DNA of 64,000 nucleotides, from the NCBI GenBank assembly GCA_023052935.1, contig CM041293.1:55168725-55232724 (forward strand), read 5' to 3'. Made by a program: the position numbers and the translations under genes. This stretch comes from Piezodorus guildinii. Taxonomy: Eukaryota; Arthropoda; Insecta; Hemiptera; Pentatomidae. The notes under the pieces were generated by a model. The model was given only the letters and a program-made list of their open reading frames with translations. It did not search any database and had not been told where the DNA came from. Below are positions 10,561-19,084 of this stretch, piece by piece (position 1 is the first letter of the stretch; every line of letters begins with the position of its first letter).

Positions 10561-11297
10561 TAAGAAAAAAATCTGGCGCGGGCATTACACGACTTTCACT
10601 TACCAACATTTTAAATATTGATTAAAGATTTTTCAAATACATTTAGAGATAAAAATTAGTGAAACTTTTAAGAATTAATTAAATTTAATTTCCATAGAAA
10701 CATATGTTTTATTAAAAAATCAATTATATTATCTAAAGTAATCAGTTAGTTTTATCAGCTTTTCATCACTCAAAAAAAAAAAAATAGCATTAAAAATATA
10801 TTATTTCAGTTTTTCCTTTAGTTGGGTATCGAATTCATTCAATTTATATATTTACCTGTTTTTCATTAGTTGTAACAAAGATAATATAGTTATTCTTATA
10901 GAATCAACAAATTAAAAAGTACTTTAGAAGAAGAAAATATAAAATATTTAGGCCCTGTTAGACTATTTCAATCAGAATGAAACTTACAGGATATTAAAGC
11001 CCGTCCAATTTTAAATCGATGAAGCGAGTTGAATCAAAATCGTCGAAACCGTTTTTGAGAAAATCATAAAAAGGTGCAATATGTATGGTATAAAGTGGCT
11101 CTTCTGGTTAGCCGATTATGATACAAACGTTTTTGCAATATCTCGGGCGTATAGTTGTCTTAAATATAAAATTTCAGTTGCATAGGACTTTTCGTTTCCG
11201 GGAGTTACCACACACATTCAGACCTTTTTGCGGGACTTGGTTATTTGGACACAGGGGACCCTAAAACGTGTATTTCCTTTGAAAACTGGAATTCGAA
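10561..11297 (+). repeat. Repeat G copy, truncated at the 3' end
   Basis: It begins AAATCTGGCGCGGGCATTAC with ACTTTCACTTACC and runs to GAAAACTGGAATTCGAAAAG near 11300. There it is cut by an antisense Jockey fragment before reaching the GTAAGTG terminus. Confidence 0.8.
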
Positions 11298-11470
11298 AAG
11301 CTCGATTCCCTATGTCCAGATGGATCTGATGTTGGTAACATAAATGAGCTGTTTGTAATAAATTGGAAGTTTGTCTAGTGTTGTAAGTGTTGTAGTAGTC
11401 GGTATTTAGGGACAGTTTCTTGTCGTTTAAGTCGCGTATGGGGATTGATAATACTTAATTGCTAATCTAC
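11298..11470 (-). pseudogene. Jockey-like LINE fragment, antisense
   Basis: On the minus strand the sequence reads RLKRQETVPKYRLLQHLQH and continues with the segment that follows it in the copies at 50010-50447 and 51950-53035. It is short, 5'- and 3'-truncated and frameshifted. Confidence 0.65.
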
Positions 11471-11925
11471 GGCTTTATAAACAGTTATTCCCTTATGTTG
11501 TTATTTGGATATGAAACGCCATTGTGTAGTCATTTACCGGGTTTTTTCAGTTTGAAAGTATTTAAATTGGACTCTGAAACTTGGAAACGTGAAAGTTTAT
11601 TCATTTTAACAATAAGAAACTAGTTAGTCGAAATAGTAGTTTAGTGCAAACTGTTTGAAAGCGGTACCTTCCCACCTGTTAATTATCTTCTAATCCTGAG
11701 AATAAATTTAAACGAAAAACTTGAATTTATATTTTATAACTCGGCTTTATTTATTTGTGATACGAAAGTTAGTACGTTACATTGGCTGAATTTCTATAAA
11801 TATTTGAACTTGAACCCCACCAACTTACCCGACTCAAGGCTATTTTTTATTAATTATTTATGTTTAATAACTCATATTTTTTAAAAAATTCCTTTTGCCT
11901 GATTCATAGTTTCCTATAGAGACTA
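11471..11925. other. Unassigned AT-rich region
   Basis: CTACGGCTTTATAAACAGTTAT near 11467-11488 recurs near 31060-31080, so part of it belongs to a repeat. Nothing else is recognised. Confidence 0.3.
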
Positions 11926-11929
11926 GATG

Positions 11930-12140
11930 ACTAGAGAAAGACCTAGAGATAGAAGACACGACCTTGGCCGAGTGGTGGGGGTTGAGGAGGGGATACCAAA
12001 CCACCCTCAGCGTATAATAAGCGCCGTGACGTCACGGTGCCACCTGTCAGTAGCCCAATCAGTGAAGGCCATTCATTCTTCTCCCCCGCCACTCGCTTCT
12101 CATTGGTCGCTCTCGGCTCATTAGAAACCAATCATGCTGT
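11930..12140. promoter_or_regulatory. GC-rich island with CRE palindrome and CCAAT boxes
   Basis: In otherwise AT-rich DNA this block holds TGACGTCA (about 12028-12035), a full cAMP-response-element palindrome. Three CCAAT pentamers follow within about 100 bp: CCCAATCAG near 12054, ATTGGTC (reverse) near 12100, and ACCAATCA near 12128. CRE/ATF sites close to NF-Y boxes are common in animal core promoters. I see no adjacent conserved coding exon, so it could be a transposon promoter, a relic, or an unannotated first exon. The open frames here are short and unlike known proteins. Confidence 0.35.
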
Positions 12141-12404
12141 TATTGTTAAAGCAATAGCTTGGGCAAGTTTTCTCGCGCATTATTTTTTATTCTATGTTAT
12201 CATTAATGTTTTATTGATAGTATTATTTATTATATTTAAAGTTTAATTAAATTGACGACCACAGCACACAACCTCACTTCTTATAGTAATGTTAAAAAAA
12301 AAAACTGGTTTTGGTTAAAAGATTTCAGTTTAGATTAAATATTATTGTTTATTATCAAGCATTGTTCAAATCTTTTGGGCGTATATGTTGACTCTGTTAT
12401 TTAT
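12141..12404. other. AT-rich spacer
   Basis: No feature is recognised between the CCAAT-rich block and the antisense RTE-like tail. Confidence 0.3.
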
Positions 12405-12577
12405 AATAATAATAATATACTTAACGAATCTGAAGCGATGCCGATACTATCAATTCTTTCAGTTCAATTCAGTGACCACATTTTAAACATTTTTACCAGA
12501 TTTTAAACCGACTTTACACAATCCTCTCATCGACGCTTCGCCTCGCCTCTAGAACGCCTACCTCCTCATACTATTTC
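12405..12577 (-). pseudogene. RTE-like LINE 3' end, split by the giant foldback (part 1)
   Basis: On the minus strand this is the C-terminal coding end and the ATT-type tail (TAATAATAATAATA at 12406-12419). GATGCCGATACTATCAA and AGAACGCCTACCT are diverged versions of the family's 3' region. The matching upstream part resumes at 13847. The hairpin near the tail is eroded in this old copy. Confidence 0.7.
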
Positions 12578-12589
12578 CTATGTATATAG

Positions 12590-12673
12590 CTTTTTTCAGT
12601 CAAATTCATAATTTTTTCAATCGCATTCTTAATTTTTTCAGTCAAATTCATAATTTTTCAGTCAATTTCATAA
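12590..12673. repeat. 21-bp tandem repeats, left arm of FB3
   Basis: About four copies of TTTTTTCAGTCAAATTCATAA, the reverse complement of the units at 13626-13830, with small deletions. Confidence 0.85.
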
Positions 12674-12904
12674 TTGCTTGTACCCATTTTATACGGTTAA
12701 TTTAATGAGTTTTGCTACCAAGAACTTAACATTTTTATTAAATATTGTTGTTGTTTATCCATTTAACGTCACTTTATTTTACTGTGCTTAATCCGACGGT
12801 TGCAGCGGAAGTTCTAAGTGTTGCCTACCCAGGTTTACTTAAGATAAGAGATCTTTTACGAGTTCCACTTATTAAATCTTTTAAGAGTCATCTGTGGTGC
12901 ACAA

Positions 12905-12986
12905 ATATAGGACGATCTGCTGGTTTTATACTTGCGATCTTAAGCATAGAAGACTGTTATGCTAGCCACTACTCCACAGGTGACCC
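12905..12986 (-). repeat. tRNA-like SINE head 1 in FB3
   Basis: On the minus strand GGGTCACCTGTGGAGTAGTG and GCTAGCATAACAG form an A-box-like start, and CGCAAGTATAAAACC is a decayed B box. It matches the SINEs at 54583 and 58238. Confidence 0.7.
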
Positions 12987-13076
12987 TTTATGCATTCAAA
13001 AAGGTGTTTGAATCTGCCGGGTTTGAACACGTTACCTTGGACATATTAATCCTTAACTCCTTGCTTAATGCATCCA

Positions 13077-13140
13077 GGGTCACCTGTGGAATGGTGACTA
13101 GCATAACAGCCTCTTTTAAAGGACGAAATAACCTAGGATT
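13077..13140 (+). repeat. tRNA-like SINE head 2 in FB3
   Basis: GGGTCACCTGTGGAATGGTG followed by ACTAGCATAACAGCC keeps the A-box region. The B box is not recognisable. Confidence 0.6.
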
Positions 13141-13157
13141 TGTACTCCCTAAAAGCA

Positions 13158-13236
13158 AATATAGGGCCATCTTCCAGGTATGAACTCGCGATCTAGTGGA
13201 TATAAGGATATTATGCTAGCCACTACTCCACAGGTG
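13158..13236 (-). repeat. tRNA-like SINE head 3 in FB3
   Basis: On the minus strand it starts GATTCACCTGTGGAGTAGTG and has a B-box-like GAGTTCATACC about 50 bases later. That spacing is tRNA-like. Confidence 0.7.
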
Positions 13237-13315
13237 AATCTCGATACATTCAACAAGGTGTTTGAATCTGACTTTAGACATATTAATCCGTAATACCTTT
13301 TTGAATGCATAATGG

Positions 13316-13390
13316 GTCAACTGTGGAGTAGTGGCTAGCATAACAGCCTTCTATGCTTAAGGTCGCAAATCTAAAACCAGCAGATCGTCC
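13316..13390 (+). repeat. tRNA-like SINE head 4 in FB3
   Basis: GGGTCAACTGTGGAGTAGTG and GCTAGCATAACAGCC, then CGCAAATCTAAAACC as a decayed B box. It is the mirror partner of head 1. Confidence 0.7.
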
Positions 13391-13625
13391 TACATTTGTG
13401 CACCACAGATGGCTCTTAAAAGATTTAATAAGTGGAACTCGCAAAAGATCCCTTATCTTAAGTAAACCTGGATAGGCAAAACTTAGGACTCCCGCTGCAC
13501 CGTCGGATTAAGCACAGTAACATAAAGTGACGTTAAATGGATTAACAACAACAATATTTAATAAAAATGTTAAGTTCTTGGTAGCAAAACCTCATTAAAT
13601 TAACCGTATAAAATGGGTACAAAAA

Positions 13626-13830
13626 ATTGACCGAAAAAATTATGAATTTGATTGAAAAAATTATGAATTTGACTGAAAAAATTATGAATTTGACTAAAAA
13701 GATTATGAATGTGACTGAAAAAATTATGAATTCGATTGAAAAAATTATGAATTCGATTGAAAAAATTATGAATTTGATTGAAAAATTTATGAATTTGACT
13801 GAAAAGATTATGAATTTGACCGAAAAAAGC
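13626..13830. repeat. 21-bp tandem repeats, right arm of FB3
   Basis: About ten copies of TTGACTGAAAAAATTATGAAT with point changes. Because 21 is a multiple of 3, it reads open (13627-13887) as a heptapeptide repeat LTEKIMN. That is a by-product of the DNA repeat, not evidence of a gene. Confidence 0.9.
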
Positions 13831-13846
13831 TATTCCTCTTACCTTT

Positions 13847-13907
13847 TCATACTATTTCGGAATTCTTCACTGAGCCCCACAAATTAACTCGCCCATATGA
13901 ATCTAGA
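13847..13907 (-). pseudogene. RTE-like LINE fragment, split by the giant foldback (part 2)
   Basis: CGGAATTCTTCACTGAGCCC and ACTCGCCCATATGAATCTA correspond, on the minus strand, to the RRLKWA ... GLSEERIP region of the family. This continues the relic of 12405-12577. Confidence 0.7.
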
Positions 13908-13980
13908 GGATAATAATGAAATTGATGTAAAATAAAATGGCAGGAGGTCATTAATTAAAATGGGCAATAAATATTATTGT

Positions 13981-14235
13981 GAAAGAAGTTAGTTTAGGGT
14001 GCAGTCAAAAGAACTTAATAAACTGGTGCCGACGTTTCGGTCTAAATTATAGGCCTTCTTCAGGGCGTATGTAGGAGAGCGTCAGAACCAGTCAGAACGC
14101 CTTGAAGAAGCCATATAATTTAGGCCGAAACGTCCGCACCAATTTATTAAGTTTATATCTTAATTGTGTGTTCTTTTGAATGCACCCTGAACTAACTTCT
14201 CTCACTTACTCACACAGTCAACCATTCTCACTTTA
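13981..14235. mobile_element. Foldback element FB1, copy c, with hammerhead-like motifs
   Basis: The left arm GAAGTTAGTTTAGGGTGCAG and right arm CTGAACTAACTTCTCTCAC are inverted, and the arms continue inward through ACTGGTGCCGACGTTTCGG and its mirror. A diverged duplication flanks it: CAATAAATATTATTGT at 13965-13980 and CAATAAGCATTATTTT at 14236-14251, 13 of 16 matching. The right end has the family's asymmetric tail CACACAGTCAACCATTCTCA. Both arms carry the hammerhead-like segment. Confidence 0.8.
14028..14066 (-). ncRNA. Hammerhead-ribozyme-like motif (copy H3)
   Basis: The minus strand reads CTGAAGA (14063-14057), one base, GGCC, loop, GACC, GAAAC (14038-14034), GTC, GGC. The mirror copy at about 14098-14140 keeps a fuller stem-loop partner (TAGGCC before GAAACGTC) but has CTTGAAGA in the core. 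One intact ancestral arm would give a stem II of up to six pairs. Confidence 0.5.
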
Positions 14236-14251
14236 CAATAAGCATTATTTT

Positions 14252-14484
14252 ATAAATAAATTTATTATTTGTTTAACACACGGCTTTCGCTTATCTCCGT
14301 TGTTAAAATATATTTAAGAAGCTATAAATTAACTTTGTTTCAGTTTAAATAATTTAATTATAGAAATTATTATCTATAATTATCACTAAGGTTTTAATGC
14401 CTTATTCGTTTTCCTACATTGTGTATTTCTGCTTTGTATATAATAACATTTCTTCTAAAATCCCGAGCTGTCCATATTTTAATT
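14252..14484. other. AT-rich stretch with a repeat G terminus trace
   Basis: ACACACGGCTTTCGCTTATC near 14277-14296 is a diverged repeat G left end. Nothing else is recognised. Confidence 0.35.
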
Positions 14485-14560
14485 CCCCCGAGATCCGACT
14501 TGACACAATCCTCCCATCTACGGCTCGTCCTGCCTCTTGTACGCCAGTTCAGCTATAATT
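14485..14560 (-). pseudogene. Short RTE-like LINE fragment, antisense
   Basis: CCGAGATCCGACTTGACAC and CAATCCTCCCATCTACGGC correspond on the minus strand to the RWEDCVKADLG region of the family seen at 48390-48430 and 62100-62150. Confidence 0.65.
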
Positions 14561-14772
14561 AACTCTTTAGGTTTTTAGTATTCTATATTATCACAATTTA
14601 AATTATTATCTTTAAAATTTTATTTTCTGTACTATCCTAGTTTTTATTGTTAGTAACAATTTTTTCGAAGTCTTTATTTATTTTCCATTTACAACGAGTA
14701 GGAATGATTGATTATTCTAATCCACATAATTAAAGGTAATGATAGAGCTTAATTGACCGTTGAAAATATTTG

Positions 14773-14835
14773 ATAAGGAAGATGGTTGAGGGTGTGGTCA
14801 TAAAAAAGATTACACACAGTAGTGAACCCAAGACT
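14773..14835 (+). repeat. FB1 left-arm fragment
   Basis: GGAAGATGGTTGAGGGTGTG followed by GTCATAAAAAAGATTACACA matches the FB1 left arm. No right arm follows, so it is a truncated copy. GTTGACCG-like terminal sequence (TTGACCGTTGAAAATA) precedes it. Confidence 0.6.
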
Positions 14836-15019
14836 GTTATGCTGTAATGCAATCACATTTAATGCATAAAGATGTTTTTATGAGGTTTAAAGATGTTGTT
14901 TTGAGGTTTAGTCAATAAATATATAATTATATGTTATCAATGTTTAAGATTTTATGGTTTTCTTATAATCAAGCTTTGGAAACAGATTTGATATACAATT
15001 TCCACAACAAATAAATTTA

Positions 15020-15216
15020 AAAACAGGTGCAGTATCCTTGGACCCATCCTTTATAGTCTTCTCGAAAGAGATAGCGAGGAAGACCACTGACGGAATGGAG
15101 GGACAAATTAGTGCAAGTAGTGGGGGATTGTTGGGCTACAGTGGCCAGAAATAGGCAAATGTGGAATAATGTGACAAAAAATCTACCATTAAATACATGG
15201 ATATAAATTTCAGTTT
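15020..15216 (+). pseudogene. LINE polymerase C-terminal fragment
   Basis: A frame near 15070-15180 reads RGRPLTEWRDKLVQVVGDCW and ATVARNRQMWNNV. This matches the GRP-x-x-RW-D-D ... W-x-x-A-x-R-x-x-W tail found at the C-terminus of several non-LTR polymerases. It is too short to place in a clade. Confidence 0.6.
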
Positions 15217-15257
15217 GAACACACACATATTATATATTATATATATTACATATATAT

Positions 15258-16045
15258 TAGCTCGCGGCTTCTGTCTAAAAACTTTCAAATTTATAAAACT
15301 ATTATTGTTCCGTGTACAAGTGTGTTAATAAAAACCGGTAAAAAAAATAGGATTCGAATTAAATACCGATAAGGCGAAATATATGATTAGTAGCAGAAAC
15401 GGTGGCGATCTCGGTGATATTGATATATCAGGGTATAATTTTGAACTCGTAGAAAAATTTAAGTATTTAGATTCATTAATAACAAGTAAAAATGAAATCC
15501 AGGAAGAAATAAAGTCCCGGTTAAAGGTGGGAAATGCGTGTTATTATTAAGTTGCTTACTTAGTTTCTATCTAAAAACTTAAAGGTTAGAATTTATAAAA
15601 CTATTATTTTTCCAACAGTTCTTTACGGATGTGAAACGTGGCCGCTTACTTTGAGGGATGAACAACGGCTTAAGGTTTTCGAAAATAAGGTACTGCGTAA
15701 AATATTTGGTTCAAAGAGAGATATGGGCACTGGGGGGGTTTAGAAGGTTGCACAACGCGGAATTGCGGAACTTGTAACCCTTGAATATAATTGAGTTAAT
15801 AGCGTCGCGGAGACTCAAATGGGCGAGTAAAATTTTTGGGCTCGGTGAAGAACGGATTCCGAGAAAGTTGGTATTTGCTGATCCGACTGGTAGGCGTCCG
15901 AAAGGTAGGCCGAGGCGTCGATGGGAGGATTGCGTTAAGGCTGATCTTGAGGGCTTGGGCCTGACCGGCGAACATTGGACGAATCTGTGCAGGCGAAGTT
16001 TGGTGGTATCGGCATCGAACCTTCGGGGTCGGTAAGCCTATTATT
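15258..16045 (+). pseudogene. RTE-like LINE copy, rearranged and frameshifted
   Basis: Family sequence begins with the SRLLSKN segment (15258-15312), jumps back to the earlier SVLIKTG ... LNTDKAKYMIS region (15313-15430), then runs on through ILPTVLYGCETWPLTLRDEQ (about 15597-15670) and IELIASRRLKWAS to the 3' end. The frame 15781-16035 holds the C-terminal 84 codons (RIPRKLVFADPTGRRPKGRP ... RRRWEDC). The 3' hairpin is at 16011-16038, with a changed base in the stem, before a short ATT tail. The backward jump indicates a partial duplication or template switch. Confidence 0.85.
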
Positions 16046-16311
16046 ATAATTGTTCTGAGTGTCCTTTACGGATGTGAAACGTTACCGCTTACTTTGAAGG
16101 ACGAACAACGTCTTAATGTTTTCGAAAATAAGCTACTACTTGAAATATTTGATCCAATGAGAGATGAGGCCACTGGGTGGTTTAGAAAGTTGGACAACGC
16201 GTAATCGCGGAAATTGTACCCTTTGAATATACTTGATTTGATAGCATCGCGGAGACTCAAATGGGCGAGTGAATTTGTTGGGCTCGATGAGGAGCGGATT
16301 CCGAGAAAGTT

Positions 16312-16314
<3 letters not shown>
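16046..16314 (+). pseudogene. Second RTE-like LINE copy, interrupted
   Basis: It repeats the segment VLYGCET-PLTLKDEQ ... RRLKWAS ... EERIPRKLV, directly following the previous copy. It is cut at 16315 by a long A tract and resumes at 16502. Several codons differ and one stop is present (about 16203). Confidence 0.8.
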
Positions 16315-16390
<76 letters not shown>

Positions 16391-16501
16391 GATTAACGTT
16401 AAACGATTCAGTTCGAATGGTCATTCGTTTGTCCTAACTGATTAATCTGATAATCAGATTATTCGAATGATCCGTTAATCGTTATTCGATTATGTCCACC
16501 C
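16315..16501. mobile_element. Poly-A tract plus inverted-repeat insertion, possibly hAT-like
   Basis: About 65 consecutive A bases are followed by a segment in which CGATTAAC ... TTCGAATGGTCATTCG is mirrored by TTCGAATGATCCGTTAATCG. It ends TCCACCCCTAG, the reverse complement of CTAGGGGTGGA, which resembles hAT-type ends. The LINE reading resumes right after. A small non-autonomous transposon joined to a homopolymer is my inference. The A run could also be an assembly artefact. Confidence 0.4.
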
Positions 16502-16580
16502 CTAGCCTGGGCGCTGATTCTTGGATTAGTGGTATCGGCATCCGATCTTCGGGTTCGGTAAGCCAGTTGTTATTATTATT
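16502..16580 (+). pseudogene. RTE-like LINE 3' end after the insertion
   Basis: CCTGGGCGCTGATTCTTGGA leads into GGTATCGGCATCCGATCTTC and the hairpin region with a changed stem, followed by TTGTTATTATTATTATA, the family tail. Confidence 0.7.
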
Positions 16581-17384
16581 ATATTGTAAGTCCAAAAGTG
16601 TTAATATTGTAGATAGTAGAATGAGTCAAGAGTAGGAATTTTTGTTAAAATTTTAATACCAAGTACCTACCAAGGGAGAGGCTTATCGTTCTGTAAAATG
16701 TTAAGTAAAGCTATTCTTCAAAGACCTTGAAGAATGTTGTCCAAATTAGAGGATTAAAATAAACTATAATAAATACCATTTAGTAACATTTACCTCTTCG
16801 TCATAAAGCTACGACGTCCCTCTTTAGAGTATCCTTTAATTATACTCCACTTGTATTTTTTGAACTAAAATGATTGCATATTTTTATTGGTCTTCTACTT
16901 CTAGTAGCATTAGATAAAACGCTTGATAAATATATACTAAAGAGAAAATTGTTTTTGTTCTAAAATAGTTTGAACATCATCTATTCTCGGAATGAGATGT
17001 CTGCTAGCTCACGGATCTTTGGGGCATCACATGTACGCCACCGTCCATTTTTTTTTTTTTGGTGGTCATGTGAAGAAGACTAGCCCACGGTGACTGAGAA
17101 GGCCGAATGATGTATAGAAGTATGAACTGAAATTATCTCGCTATGTCCAATTTTTTGGGTCAAGGTGACGACGATCTTAATTATAAACTGGCGGTTCTTT
17201 AGTTGTGTTTATGAACGGCTTAACGCAGTGAAGTACTTTACTTTAATTGGAATGGTTAATGGTTTTCTTAATTCAGAGTATCTCTCAGGCAATTACACGT
17301 AATTGCTACTATCGTGAAGAGTGCTTAGTGAACTTCTCTTCAGACAAAATTGAAATTCTTGTTTTATTATCGACCAGTATTTTG
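16581..17384. other. Unassigned region
   Basis: A degenerate Jockey-like trace may lie near 16715-16790 (CTTGAAGAATGTTGTCCAAAT and TTTAGTAACATTTACC resemble the post-YADD region). Most of the rest shows nothing recognisable. Confidence 0.3.
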
Positions 17385-17540
17385 TTACTTTCACTTACCT
17401 ATATATGAAATATGTAGTAAGGGAAAGTATTGCGATCGTAAAATTTTCGAATTCCACTTTTCAACGTAAATACTCGTTTTAGGGTCCACTGAGTCCATAT
17501 GACCAAGTCCCTCAAAAAGGTCTGTAGGTCAGTTTTCTTC
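17385..17540 (-). repeat. Repeat G right-end fragment, antisense
   Basis: ACTTTCACTTACCTATATATG followed by AGTAAGGGAAAGTATTGCGA and TTTTCGAATTCCACTTTTCA is the right terminus of repeat G on the minus strand. It ends at TCTGTAGG, where the R1-like relic begins. Confidence 0.8.
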
Positions 17541-18770
17541 GCGGTGGACGGGATGGCTAAGCGCCTACTTCTCTACTGCATATTTCACGGTACTTGACCT
17601 CTTCTCGATCGCTCCTGGGTTCTCAGTCTTCTTCCGACTCTCGCAACATAATTTGAAAAAGCGTTCCAGTTTTCTTGGCTGGTCAACACGAGCTGTACCA
17701 GATTTTCCGGTGTGGATCTTTAGCCAGCATCACATCTGGGCCTTCTCCACGGCAAATTTCGTGCATGCGAAGATAGCATATTCCTCTGTTTCATCCGAAG
17801 GAGGGACAGGCACATGATGATTCTTCTTCTAGCTTGAACCTGTAGAGATATGACCTGAAACAGCCAGGTCCAAAGAGCAGTTGAGTAAGGTAATAATCAA
17901 TCTCTCCATGTGTGCGGGTCACCCCACGATGTAATATCTGATATCAGGCAGTTTGTCCGCCTTCTAGATGATGATGAGTCCCAGCATCTCTTCCATCTGC
18001 GAAGAGTTTCCAGTCTCTCGTCTTTCGCTAACATTAGCCAATGGGCCTCTGGCGCTTCACGTTTTCTACGGTAGATTCTGCCACGCTCTTCGGCCAGTTG
18101 GTCTATCTTATGTCGGCAATGACGCACACGGTATCATACGACACAATGCGAAATTCTCTTGCGACGCGTAAGGCATTTCTTCGATGGACACTAATCACCT
18201 TGCGAGAGTATGATCTCACTTAGAAGGTAGATACGTTAGGAAGGAGCCTCCTTCGGCTATGCGCTGGTCCACCGATATTTGGCATGATTCTAGCCAGTGC
18301 GTTCGTTACTTTCGCTGATTTCATGCTTACTATCTGCAGGTGCTCATAAAACCGCAGCCTGGCATCAATCTGCACATCTACGTATTTAATAGAGGATGTT
18401 CATCTCTCCAACGGTCAAATTGAATCTTTCTCTCACTTTCCTACTGGCAAAAAGTACAGCCTCAGTGTTGTGGTAAGCCAGTTGTAGGTCTACGTTCGAA
18501 AGCTATGGCGAATATTAAATATTGCGTTGTTGGACTTGTACGTTATCACTTCCAGAATCTTTCCTCGAGTAACGATAGCAAGATCGGCTTCGAATCCTAC
18601 CGTGGTAGTTCCTTCTGGGATTGAGTACGGCATCGTACATAACATTCCATAACAATGGTCCTGATACGAAACCTTGATGAACGCCGCCTGTTATTTTGTA
18701 GATTTTTTGTACTGCATCTGTTTCACAACTCAGGATTTTTTCTGAAAAATAACTTCTGATGATCCTAAGG
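17541..18770 (-). pseudogene. R1-like non-LTR retrotransposon, 3' half relic
   Basis: On the minus strand, near 18770-18610, the sequence reads LRIIRSYFSEK and YKITGGVHQGFVSGPLLWNV-MYD. This is the fingers/palm region of an R1-clade reverse transcriptase. Further on come ALARIMPNIGGP (about 18290) and the C-terminal frame 17897-18127 with LAEERGRIYRRK and RWDSSSSRRRTNCLISDI, then LTQLLFGPGCFRSYLYRF (about 17880-17830) with a Cys-containing tail. R1-like elements have this PGG, ERG-IY and GHG-F-YL series. Stops and frameshifts are frequent. A GT microsatellite truncates its 5' side. Confidence 0.8.

Positions 18771-18771
<1 letters not shown>

Positions 18772-18811
<40 letters not shown>
18772..18811. 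repeat. (GT)n microsatellite
   Basis: About 20 uninterrupted GT units, followed by GAGTACACACACA. Confidence 0.95.
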
Positions 18812-18813
<2 letters not shown>

Positions 18814-19084
18814 TACACACACATGCATATCGTAATTTTCACCGAACTTTATTGGCAACATTTTATTTTTTTACTAATCACCGATGTAACTAAGTAATAA
18901 CATAGTTTAATTACCATACTGCAATGGTCAAACATTAATACATTAAAATATATATAAAAGTTAAGTCTACATTTATTTTTTACAAGTTTAAAAAACATAA
19001 TTATCTTTCAAATTGTTTATTGTCAGTTTTACTAAGTTTCTGATGTTGAAATGAAAAAAAAAACGGCGATATACCAGCGTCCCT
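18812..19084. other. AT-rich spacer
   Basis: No feature is recognised. Confidence 0.3.

Larger units (their letters stand above)
12578..13846. mobile_element. Giant foldback element FB3 with SINE-like heads
   Basis: The left arm (about 12588-13010) and right arm (about 13316-13835) are inverted copies. For example GCTACCAAGAACTTAACATT at 12714-12733 matches its reverse complement near 13570-13590. Outer parts of both arms are 21-bp tandem repeats, 4 on the left and about 10 on the right. TCATACTATTTC at 12566-12577 and 13847-13858 is a 12-bp target duplication. The flanks together rebuild an RTE-like relic, proving an insertion. Inner sequence holds four tRNA-like heads in alternating orientation. 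No transposase is visible. Confidence 0.85.

Noticed and set aside
11960..12030. Possible tRNA gene (GGCCGAGTGG resembles the tRNA-Leu A box)
   Set aside because: No B box or cloverleaf can be formed downstream, and the sequence becomes a CRE/CCAAT-rich block.
13627..13887. 86-codon frame with heptad LTEKIMN repeats, coiled-coil-like
   Set aside because: It comes from a 21-bp tandem repeat in the arm of a foldback element, and the mirrored arm carries the same DNA in reverse.
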